From an uncultured Alphaproteobacteria bacterium (GTDB lineage Bacteria; Pseudomonadota; Alphaproteobacteria; CAKMZR01), in assembly GCA_929200455.1 (NCBI GenBank), contig CAKMZR010000014.1, positions 1-16,999 of the forward strand: a stretch of 16,999 bases of DNA. The letters run 5' to 3'. Below the pieces are notes generated by a model. The model saw nothing but the letters and a program-made list of their open reading frames with translations. It was not told where the DNA came from and made no database searches. Shown piece by piece: positions 1 through 6,561 of this stretch. Both the position numbers and the translations under genes were made by a program. Each line of letters begins with the position of its first letter. The first letter of the stretch is position 1.

Positions 1-161
1 CTCCCACTCGGTCCCACGATCACCACTCGCTCTCCCTTCTTCACCTCCAAGTCAATACCCTTCAACGCATGAAATGCACTAAACCACTTGTGAACTCCTC
101 GCAACTCTATAATGTTCTCCGCTGTCTCCAGTGCCCGTGCTCGATCCTCTCCTGTCCTCAT
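1..161 (-). CDS. aapP: General L-amino-acid ABC transporter ATP-binding protein AapP (N-terminal part only)
   Basis: This is the first 53 codons of an ABC ATPase; the rest lies beyond the left edge. Translation from the ATG at 161 gives an N-terminal beta-strand region (IIELRGVHKWF, FHALKGIDLEV) and then VKKGERVVIVGPSG, where the Walker A motif begins as the window ends. A GGAGAGAAGG ribosome site directly precedes the ATG. In polar amino-acid transporters this subunit hydrolyses ATP on the cytoplasmic face and couples to the two permeases. The start is 14 bases after the aapM stop, so it is the last gene of the aapJQMP order. Identity as AapP rests mostly on context, because the diagnostic ATPase motifs are cut off. 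Confidence 0.9.
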   Translation of the reverse strand, partial: MRTGEDRARALETAENIIELRGVHKWFSAFHALKGIDLEVKKGERVVIVGPSG

Positions 162-175
162 CCTTCTCTCCTTCC

Positions 176-1264
176 TCAATCCCTGTGCTGCGTGTCCAGC
201 CGTCGCTCCAAGTGCTGACTGTAACGCGACATCACAAAACAAAATACAAAAAACATAAACGCCAGAAATACATACACCTCCCGACTCAATCCCTTCCACG
301 CAATGTCCGCAACCGCAGACTTCCCTATTCCCAACGGATCCAGCAATCCTATGATCACAACCAACGTCGTATCCTTAAACAACGAAATAAATATGTTCAC
401 TATACCCGGAATCGATATCTTCAAAACCTGCGGCAGAATAATAAAACCCATCGTCTTGCCATAACCCAATCCTAGTGATGCCGCTCCCTCCCACTGACCT
501 CGCGGAATCGCCTGCAATCCCCCCCTTATCACCTCCGCCATGTAACCAGATGCAAACAACGTCACCATAATCAATACCCGTACCAACAAATCAAACGTCG
601 TGCCAGGCGGGAGAAAATAATTCAACATCGTCGACGCTATAAACAATAACGTAATCAACGGAACCCCCCTTATAAACTCTATAAACATCACACATAATGA
701 CGAAATCGCCGCCATCTCAGAACGACGCCCCAACGCCAAAACTATTCCTATCGGCAACGAAAGAGCTATGCCCGTCAATCCCACTATCAACGTCAACATA
801 AATCCTCCAACTCGCCTCGTATCATCAAGAACCTCAAGCCCAAACCAACCACCCCACACCAAAATATAGACCTCAAACGGATACACACACGTATGCACAA
901 AAAACCAACGACGCTTCGGCATACCCTCCCAAAATACAGGCAACAACGCCAACACCAACAAAAGAAACGCAACATCCGCCCTCCACCTCATCTCCACAGG
1001 GTACAATCCATACAAAAATTGGGGCCAACGCGAACTTATAAACGCCCAACACGCTCCATCAGGACTACATGCCGTGCGATCAGCTCCCTCAAACGTCGCA
1101 TTCAATAAACCCCACTCCACAAATACATACAACAACTCAAAAATTATCCACAACAAAACAAAAGTCGAAATGCCAGAAAACCAAGAATAAAATAAATTCT
1201 TCCTCATCCAGCCCCATAACGTACTCTCGTCTACCGGGGGCAACATCTTCGCCTGATCACTCAT
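176..1264 (-). CDS. aapM: General L-amino-acid ABC transporter permease AapM
   Basis: Inner-membrane permease of 362 residues, close to the usual AapM length. A hydrophobic segment near residues 30-50 is followed by a cysteine-containing periplasmic stretch (ACSPDGACWAFI, about 66-76) and the YPVEMRWR segment typical of AapM. The membrane core from about 155 onward carries the ATPase-contacting EAA-type loop near 246-270 (GGLQAIPRGQWEGAASLGLG). The C-terminal half ends in a helix followed by a charged tail. The ATG overlaps the aapQ stop by four bases (ATGA at 1261-1264), indicating translational coupling. It pairs with AapQ to form the channel for amino acids delivered by AapJ. No oddity seen apart from the general G/T-rich coding strand. 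Confidence 0.95.
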   Translation of the reverse strand: MSDQAKMLPPVDESTLWGWMRKNLFYSWFSGISTFVLLWIIFELLYVFVEWGLLNATFEGADRTACSPDGACWAFISSRWPQFLYGLYPVEMRWRADVAFLLLVLALLPVFWEGMPKRRWFFVHTCVYPFEVYILVWGGWFGLEVLDDTRRVGGFMLTLIVGLTGIALSLPIGIVLALGRRSEMAAISSLCVMFIEFIRGVPLITLLFIASTMLNYFLPPGTTFDLLVRVLIMVTLFASGYMAEVIRGGLQAIPRGQWEGAASLGLGYGKTMGFIILPQVLKISIPGIVNIFISLFKDTTLVVIIGLLDPLGIGKSAVADIAWKGLSREVYVFLAFMFFVFCFVMSRYSQHLERRLDTQHRD

Positions 1265-2439
1265 CTCTCTACCAACGCCATCTTCACATTAAACCAATTC
1301 ATCAACAATGAAACCGTAAGACTTATCGATAAATAAAACAACAACAACAAAAACATACACTCCATCGCTTGACCCGTCTGATTAAGCGTAATACCTCCCA
1401 ACGTCGCCGTAAGATCCATATAACCAACCGCTATCGCCAACGACGAATTCTTCGTCAAATTCAAATACTGACTCGTCAAGGGCGTAATCACGACCCTCAT
1501 CGCCTGAGGGATTATCACCAGTCTCATCAACTGACCTCGCGTCAATCCTAACGCCAAAGACGCCTCCGTTTGTCCCTTCGAAATCGCCAGAATTCCACCA
1601 CGCACATTCTCCGCTATAAAGGAGGACGTGTAAATCGATAACGCCAACCAAAGAGACACAAACTCCGTCCGAATCGTCACCCCTCCCTTGAAATTAAACC
1701 TACTCAGCTCAGGAAGCGTGTAATCCAACGGACTCCCAAGCAAAAAATATACGCCCAAAGGAAACAAGGTCACACTCGCCACATTAACCCAAAAATATGA
1801 ACGCACCTCACCCGTCTCTAACTGATGCTTCTTCGAACGCCGCATATTGTATACACAAACACAAATACCCACAAAAAAGGAAAGCAAAACCCACACAAAT
1901 CCTTCTCCCGCCTCAATCTCAGGAATCACCGTACCTCGGTTCGACAAATAGACAATACCACCAAAATCTATGCTGTTCTTCACAGAAGGCAACGTCAATA
2001 TCACACTCTGCCACAACACTATCTGAATCAATAACGGTATGTTCCTCAACGTCTCCACGTAAAATGATGCCACCTTGCTCAGCAACCAGTTCGACGACAG
2101 TCTCGCTACACCCACAAAAAATCCCAATAGAGTCGCCGCCACTATGCCCGCACACGCCATCAATAACGTGTTCAATAATCCCACCAACGCCGCTCTGCCA
2201 TGCGTACTCGTCGAACTGTACTCAATCAATGCCTGATTAATATCGTAAAACGACGTCCGATCCAAAAAACCAAATCCTTGCGTTATACCCAACTCCGCCA
2301 AATTCTCTATCGCATTCGACGTCATCCACGCAAACAATCCTACCGTACCCATAATCACAACAAATTGTATCACCCACGCACGAAATTTCTCATCGTACAG
2401 AATATCCGATATACCAGCCCTCTTCGGGAACTCACTCAC
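1261..2439 (-). CDS. aapQ: General L-amino-acid ABC transporter permease AapQ
   Basis: Inner-membrane permease of 392 residues. The N-terminal motif RAGISDILYDEKFRAWVIQF is characteristic of AapQ. Hydrophobic segments follow at about 24-40, 85-112, 135-150, 182-198, 218-235, 260-278, 300-340 and 358-385. The EAA-type loop contacting AapP lies near 280-305 (GGILAISKGQTEASLALGL). I take the GTG at 2439 as start, since AGGAGG at 2455-2450 lies ten bases upstream and no ATG fits better. A strong stem-loop sits just upstream of this ribosome site, so the permease is probably made at a lower level than the binding protein AapJ. The stop overlaps the aapM start. Confidence 0.94.
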   Translation of the reverse strand: MSEFPKRAGISDILYDEKFRAWVIQFVVIMGTVGLFAWMTSNAIENLAELGITQGFGFLDRTSFYDINQALIEYSSTSTHGRAALVGLLNTLLMACAGIVAATLLGFFVGVARLSSNWLLSKVASFYVETLRNIPLLIQIVLWQSVILTLPSVKNSIDFGGIVYLSNRGTVIPEIEAGEGFVWVLLSFFVGICVCVYNMRRSKKHQLETGEVRSYFWVNVASVTLFPLGVYFLLGSPLDYTLPELSRFNFKGGVTIRTEFVSLWLALSIYTSSFIAENVRGGILAISKGQTEASLALGLTRGQLMRLVIIPQAMRVVITPLTSQYLNLTKNSSLAIAVGYMDLTATLGGITLNQTGQAMECMFLLLLFYLSISLTVSLLMNWFNVKMALVER

Positions 2440-2462
2440 TCTTATCTAACCTCCTGCCACCC

Positions 2463-2528
2463 AAAAAAATACCCGCAAGCAACACCAGCAATCTTCCTAG
2501 AAATCAATGCCAGCATCACTCGCGGGTA
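2463..2528 (-). terminator. Large wobble-rich stem-loop with T-run between aapJ and aapQ (partial terminator/attenuator)
   Basis: On the minus-strand RNA the arms at 2528-2506 and 2492-2470 form 21 consecutive pairs, seven of them G-U, around a 13-base loop. The 3' arm is followed at once by a run of seven T (2469-2463). This is the layout of an intrinsic terminator, yet aapQ's ribosome site begins about eight bases later. Partial termination, or 3'-end protection of an aapJ-only transcript, would give an excess of binding protein over permease, as is common for ABC importers. The structure is read from the sequence; the attenuation role is inferred. Confidence 0.75.
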
Positions 2529-2535
2529 CTCTCAT

Positions 2536-2551
2536 CTTTACAACTGTAAAG
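2536..2551 (-). other. Short perfect hairpin just after aapJ
   Basis: The sequence CTTTACAACTGTAAAG (plus strand) is a six-base-pair perfect inverted repeat with a four-base loop, nine bases beyond the aapJ stop. It lies just 5' of the large stem-loop on the transcript. It has no T-run of its own; it could act with the larger hairpin to stabilise the aapJ 3' end. Confidence 0.5.
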
Positions 2552-2559
2552 GCCTAGCC

Positions 2560-3576
2560 TCAACGCATTGGGGGCGCGTAAAGCAATCCTCCGTCTTTAT
2601 AAAGAGCATTCAGTCCACGCTTGAGACCCAACGGAGCAAGATACTTATCAAACACCTCTCCGTAGTTCCCCACCTGACTCACCACATTCAAACCAAAGTC
2701 TTTGCTCAAACCAAGCATCGCTCCAAGTTCTCCCTCACTGCCAAGCATACGATTCACTTCCGGATTGTCCGTGCCTTTCGCCATACGCTTCGCGTTCGAC
2801 TTCGTCACGCCATACTCTTCTGCATTGATCATCACGTTCAATGTCCAACGCACAATGTCGCCCCAACGCTCGTCACCTTCACGAACCGCAGGACCCAAGG
2901 GCTCTTTCGAGATAATGTCGTCCAAAATTACGTGTGCAGACGGATCCGCCAATACCGCACGAGTCGCCGCAAGACCTGAGGCATCCGTCGTGTACGCATC
3001 GCAACGTCCCTTTTCATAAAAGACACGAGCTTCTTCGTTCGTCTCAATCGCAACAGGCTCATAACTGATATTGTTCGTACGGAAAAAGTCCGCCAAATTC
3101 AACTCAGTCGTCGTTCCCGTCTGTATGCAAATCGATGCTCCGTCCAGTTCCTTCGCACTCGTCAAACCCAAACTCTTGTGGGCTATAAATCCTTGTCCGT
3201 CATAATAGTTCACACCAGCAAACGTCAAGCCCAAGTCCGCATCACGACTGTACGTCCACGTCGTGTTCCGAGAAAGAAGATCGCCCTCTCCAGAATTCAA
3301 CAACGTAAAACGCGTCTTACCCGTCGCATTCACATAACGAACTTTCGTCTTGTCTCCCAAAACAGCCGCCGCAACAGCCTGACAAAAAGAGACATCAAAA
3401 CCTTCCCAGTCCCCCGCATCATTCGGAAACGCAAAGCCCGTAAGTCCTGTGTTAATCACACAGTTCACAGCACCTCTGTCACGCACTTCCTTCAACGTAT
3501 CCGCACCAGCACCCGCAAAACCAAACGACAGCAACAGCACAAGGGCTGCACTCATCAACTTCAAAACCTTATTCAT
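2560..3576 (-). CDS. aapJ: Periplasmic general L-amino-acid-binding protein AapJ
   Basis: Solute-binding protein of 338 residues that captures amino acids in the periplasm and delivers them to AapQ/AapM. It has a signal peptide (MNKVLKLMSAALVLLLSFGF, probable cleavage after AGAGA). Family hallmarks follow: GFDVSFCQAVAAAVLGD, GEGDLLSRNTTWTYSRD, YYDGQGFIAHKSLGL, and a C-terminal LGLKRGLNALYKDGGLLY. An in-frame ATG lies six codons upstream, but it would place the ribosome site inside the coding region. GAGGAGG at 3589-3583 is six bases before the ATG at 3576, and that start also gives a normal signal peptide. First gene of the transporter operon; a candidate promoter lies at 3658-3686. Confidence 0.95.
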   Translation of the reverse strand: MNKVLKLMSAALVLLLSFGFAGAGADTLKEVRDRGAVNCVINTGLTGFAFPNDAGDWEGFDVSFCQAVAAAVLGDKTKVRYVNATGKTRFTLLNSGEGDLLSRNTTWTYSRDADLGLTFAGVNYYDGQGFIAHKSLGLTSAKELDGASICIQTGTTTELNLADFFRTNNISYEPVAIETNEEARVFYEKGRCDAYTTDASGLAATRAVLADPSAHVILDDIISKEPLGPAVREGDERWGDIVRWTLNVMINAEEYGVTKSNAKRMAKGTDNPEVNRMLGSEGELGAMLGLSKDFGLNVVSQVGNYGEVFDKYLAPLGLKRGLNALYKDGGLLYAPPMR

Positions 3577-3582
3577 GAAAAA

Positions 3583-3589
3583 CCTCCTC
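3583..3589 (-). promoter_or_regulatory. Ribosome binding site that fixes the aapJ start
   Basis: GAGGAGG lies six bases upstream of the ATG at 3576 and within the extended reading frame from 3594. It supports the shorter protein. Confidence 0.75.
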
Positions 3590-3657
3590 TTCATTAATTC
3601 TACCCTGACCCCACTATTCTACCCGCCCCAAAACACGCACAAACGCATCAATACCCT

Positions 3658-3686
3658 CCTATACGACATACAATAAACAAACTCAA
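3658..3686 (-). promoter_or_regulatory. Candidate sigma-70 promoter for the aap operon
   Basis: TTGAGT at 3686-3681 and TATAGG at 3663-3658 are separated by 17 bases on the minus strand. Each hexamer matches the consensus at four of six positions. It lies in the roughly 120-base gap between the hda stop and the aapJ start, where a promoter is expected. I see no clear hairpin terminator for the hda unit in this gap, so read-through is possible. Confidence 0.4.
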
Positions 3687-3697
3687 GCAAAAAATAA

Positions 3698-4420
3698 CTA
3701 CGCCCTCACTCCAAAACTCTTCAATACCTCCTTCAATAACTCAAAACTCACACCCTCGCTTCGCTCCATCGACCTGCGGTCTATCCTCTCACTCACTTCC
3801 CTCGCCACATCATAACGCTTCTCAACCCTACGCACCACATACTCCAACATCTTCGGCGAAAGACTAAGTCCACGCTCAGACAAATGACGCTCCAGCAAAA
3901 TCTTCAACAATTCCTCGTCCGGATCCCTTATCAATCCAACCCTCAATAACATCATCCTCGAACGCAAATCAGGCAAAGACACCTGCCACATCGCAGGCGA
4001 CTCACACGACGTCATCAATAACGGCACACTCCTTTCCATCAAAACATTGTACTGATGCAAAAAATGCTCTTCGTCTTCCCATATCCTCAACGAATCTATC
4101 ACCACAGGGCGATCTATACACGTCACTTCCGATACCGATAACGCTCCAAATCCCTCTCCAGAAAAATAATACGCTCCCCCCATCCGCTCACTCCACGCAC
4201 AACTCAAATGAGTCTTACCACTGCCTCGGGAACCCACAATCACACCACCCCTCCCATAAAACTCCCCCTCACCCCAATCATCCACCAGTCTCACCGCCTC
4301 CTCGTTCAACGCGTGCTCTATGAAATCCGAACGACGCATATGACCAGAACGCTCCAAAGAAAATGCCAACTGCCTCCCCTTCAAATCACCAAATCCCTCA
4401 CTCTTCTTCTTGTCGACCAT
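3698..4420 (-). CDS. hda: Hda-type DnaA regulatory inactivator (DnaA-like AAA+ protein)
   Basis: A 240-residue DnaA-related AAA+ protein that lacks the DnaA DNA-binding domain, as in Hda/HdaA. Hda bound to the replication clamp promotes ATP hydrolysis by DnaA after initiation. QLAFSL at residues 17-22 fits the clamp-binding motif at the Hda N-terminus. GSRGSGKTH at 63-71 is Walker A, and VVID at 106-109 is the Walker B strand. LRSRM at 152-156 holds the likely arginine finger, and RRVEKR at 197-202 the sensor 2 region. The Walker B strand ends IDS, so the second acidic residue of many relatives is missing. The start overlaps the upstream membrane-protein gene by 23 bases, with GAGGGAG as ribosome site. 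Hda next to a PerM-family gene is a common alphaproteobacterial arrangement. Confidence 0.88.
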   Translation of the reverse strand: MVDKKKSEGFGDLKGRQLAFSLERSGHMRRSDFIEHALNEEAVRLVDDWGEGEFYGRGGVIVGSRGSGKTHLSCAWSERMGGAYYFSGEGFGALSVSEVTCIDRPVVIDSLRIWEDEEHFLHQYNVLMERSVPLLMTSCESPAMWQVSLPDLRSRMMLLRVGLIRDPDEELLKILLERHLSERGLSLSPKMLEYVVRRVEKRYDVAREVSERIDRRSMERSEGVSFELLKEVLKSFGVRA

Positions 4421-5483
4421 ACAGCCCGCTCCCTCGGTAATAACTGCCCAATAACCTCAAACACTCCCTCAAAACCAAAAATCCAGGTATCGCCAACAAT
4501 ATACCCCAGAATCCTCCAACAAATCCTCCCGCCATCAACGAAAATATTAACCACAGACCGTTCACATCAACTTCCTGACCTATCAACCACGGCTGCAACA
4601 CAAATCCTTCCAAAAATTGTCCCACCGACAACAACGCCACAACCAAAACCAACATCAATACCCAATCTCCCCCTCCGTAAAATTGAAAAAATGTCAGAAA
4701 AATAACCAAAGTCGAACCCAACGCAAATCCTACATACGGCAATAACGACAACAACCCCATCACCAATCCCAACAAAACTCCAAAATAAACCCCCAATACA
4801 CTCAAACCCACTCCGTAATAAAGTGCCGAGGCCAAACTCACACTCAACTGACCCCTCACAAATCCTGACAACTCCTTGTCAATCGAACGCGAAAAATCCA
4901 AAACAAAATCTCGATGCTTCAACGGAATCCAAGACTCTAACGACTCCATCACACGATCCCAGTCTCGCAAAAAATAAAATGTCGCAAAAGGCGACAATAC
5001 CACCAACGACAACATGCCAAAAAATGCTCCCACACCACTCGCCAAACTCAATAACGACGACACCACAAGCCTCAAACCCTCAGACACATGCGTCTTCACC
5101 AATCCCACCACGTCCAACTCCAAGCGATCAGAAAGAAATAAAAACCTATCTCGCCACTGCTCCCACAACTCCTCTATACCCTCAAACAAATCAGGAAGCT
5201 TCTGGATAAACTGTACAAGCTCTCCCACAAATAACGGAAATCCTACCGTCAAAACAAAAATAACAAATATAAATACAAATACCGTCAGAAAAAATGAACC
5301 AAAACTACGACCCAATCCCCACCTCTCCTCAAGCCATACCACACAGGGACGCAACACATACGCAAGCACAAATCCAAATACAAACGGAAATAAAATACTC
5401 GAAAACCACCAAAACAAAAACATTACAACCAAAAATACACCCAACCATACCCACAAATCTCGACCGCCTCTCAAACTCTCCAT
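4398..5483 (-). CDS. AI-2E/PerM-family inner-membrane protein
   Basis: A 361-residue polytopic membrane protein of the AI-2E transporter (PerM/YdiK) family. Two N-terminal hydrophobic segments flank ILFPFVFGFVLAYVLRP, a family hallmark. A more polar central region about 90-140 follows, then several membrane segments. Conserved-looking stretches include FVLDFSRSIDKELSGFVRGQ, LLSLLPYVGFALG and the late LQPWLIGQEVDVNGLWLIF. Substrates vary within the family and autoinducer transport should not be assumed. The gene starts one base after the stop of the M23 peptidase gene and overlaps hda at its 3' end. The composition is strikingly rich in Val, Phe, Gly, Leu and Trp, reflecting the G/T-rich coding strand as well as membrane location. 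Confidence 0.85.
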   Translation of the reverse strand: MESLRGGRDLWVWLGVFLVVMFLFWWFSSILFPFVFGFVLAYVLRPCVVWLEERWGLGRSFGSFFLTVFVFIFVIFVLTVGFPLFVGELVQFIQKLPDLFEGIEELWEQWRDRFLFLSDRLELDVVGLVKTHVSEGLRLVVSSLLSLASGVGAFFGMLSLVVLSPFATFYFLRDWDRVMESLESWIPLKHRDFVLDFSRSIDKELSGFVRGQLSVSLASALYYGVGLSVLGVYFGVLLGLVMGLLSLLPYVGFALGSTLVIFLTFFQFYGGGDWVLMLVLVVALLSVGQFLEGFVLQPWLIGQEVDVNGLWLIFSLMAGGFVGGFWGILLAIPGFLVLRECLRLLGSYYRGSGLYGRQEEE

Positions 5484-5484
5484 C

Positions 5485-6549
5485 TCAACGCCTCACCAAA
5501 ACTTCCTCCACACGCGAGAATAACTCCTCCCATCGAGAACCCGATCCTCCCTCGCGACGGAAAAGAGTAAAACGACCTCGGTACCTACCCAAGTGAGGAC
5601 GATCCTTTCCCGAATACGACAAACCTACACCCAAAACTTCCATCGCAGAATCATTCTTCACCTCACCCCGCCTGTCCACCAACACATCTCCCTTAGGACT
5701 CACTATCTCAACCTGCCACATATCCCCTCTCTCCGTCCCCGCAACCAATGCAAAAAATCCCAAATGACTTCCTCCAAAATCTATACTCTCACGCCGCAAA
5801 AATCCATTCAACGCAGACCAAACACTCACATTCTCCGTATCCGAAAATCCAAGCTCAAACAACTCCGTACCACGATACAAAAAACGATCCAACGCCTCCT
5901 TATCAAAGCGACCATGCATCGACGTCACCTCATCCTCGCATCCCTCCTCCATAAAACGTCCAGAGTAAGGATCATACGGACGTGAATCCTTCAAAACCTC
6001 AAAATGCAAATGCGGATAGCCCGTCAAACCAGAAAACCCTAAACGACCCAACTCCTCTCCGCGACGCACAAACTGACCAGGCGACACACGCAACGACCCC
6101 TTCTTCAAATGTGCATACACCGTCTGCCAACCTCCACCGTGATTCACAACCACATAATTGCCCCACTCCACGCCCTCCTCTTGCTCCAAGCCCAAAAATG
6201 ATGCCGGCATGTCAATATACCCATCCCTCCTCAACACAACCACACCATCTGCAGACGACATTACCTTCACAGAATCCTTCCACACCCGCGACACATCTCG
6301 CAAACCATAATCCGTTCCACGATGTCCGTCTTCACTCCGCGTACTGCACGCAAAATCTCCACCCCCTTCACCTCCCTTCATGTCCACAAACTGAACAATA
6401 CGACACCCATCCGCCTCTCCACAATCCAACGGCAAAGAAAAACGAAAATCACTGCCCTCAGGAACCAATCCCACCTCTTGACTCAAACCCACAAACGGAA
6501 ACAAGAGAAACAAGACAAATATATACAAAAACCTCCAGCAGAACGACAT
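5485..6549 (-). CDS. Secreted M23-family (LytM/lysostaphin-type) metallopeptidase
   Basis: A 354-residue exported peptidase, probably acting on peptidoglycan cross-links in the periplasm. An N-terminal signal peptide (residues 1 to about 23) is followed by an alphaproteobacterial-type segment with cysteines at 43, 49 and 68. The M23 zinc site is complete: H76 and D80 in HRGTD, H147 in YAHL, and HLH at 180-182. Zinc binding and activity are therefore expected. The C-terminal 150 or so residues contain no motif I recognise. The gene begins 12 bases after the lon stop and ends one base before the membrane-protein start, so it is inside the lon-hda unit. The ATG at 6549 follows a GAGAGG ribosome site. 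Confidence 0.9.
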   Translation of the reverse strand: MSFCWRFLYIFVLFLLFPFVGLSQEVGLVPEGSDFRFSLPLDCGEADGCRIVQFVDMKGGEGGGDFACSTRSEDGHRGTDYGLRDVSRVWKDSVKVMSSADGVVVLRRDGYIDMPASFLGLEQEEGVEWGNYVVVNHGGGWQTVYAHLKKGSLRVSPGQFVRRGEELGRLGFSGLTGYPHLHFEVLKDSRPYDPYSGRFMEEGCEDEVTSMHGRFDKEALDRFLYRGTELFELGFSDTENVSVWSALNGFLRRESIDFGGSHLGFFALVAGTERGDMWQVEIVSPKGDVLVDRRGEVKNDSAMEVLGVGLSYSGKDRPHLGRYRGRFTLFRREGGSGSRWEELFSRVEEVLVRR

Positions 6550-6561
6550 TCATCCTCTCTC

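Noticed and set aside
2200..2979. Open frame of 259 codons on the plus strand across aapQ and aapJ
   Set aside because: Antisense to well-supported genes. The C/A-rich plus strand has few stop codons, so long chance frames are common. The translation is low-complexity (Thr, His, Arg, Ser) with no family features.
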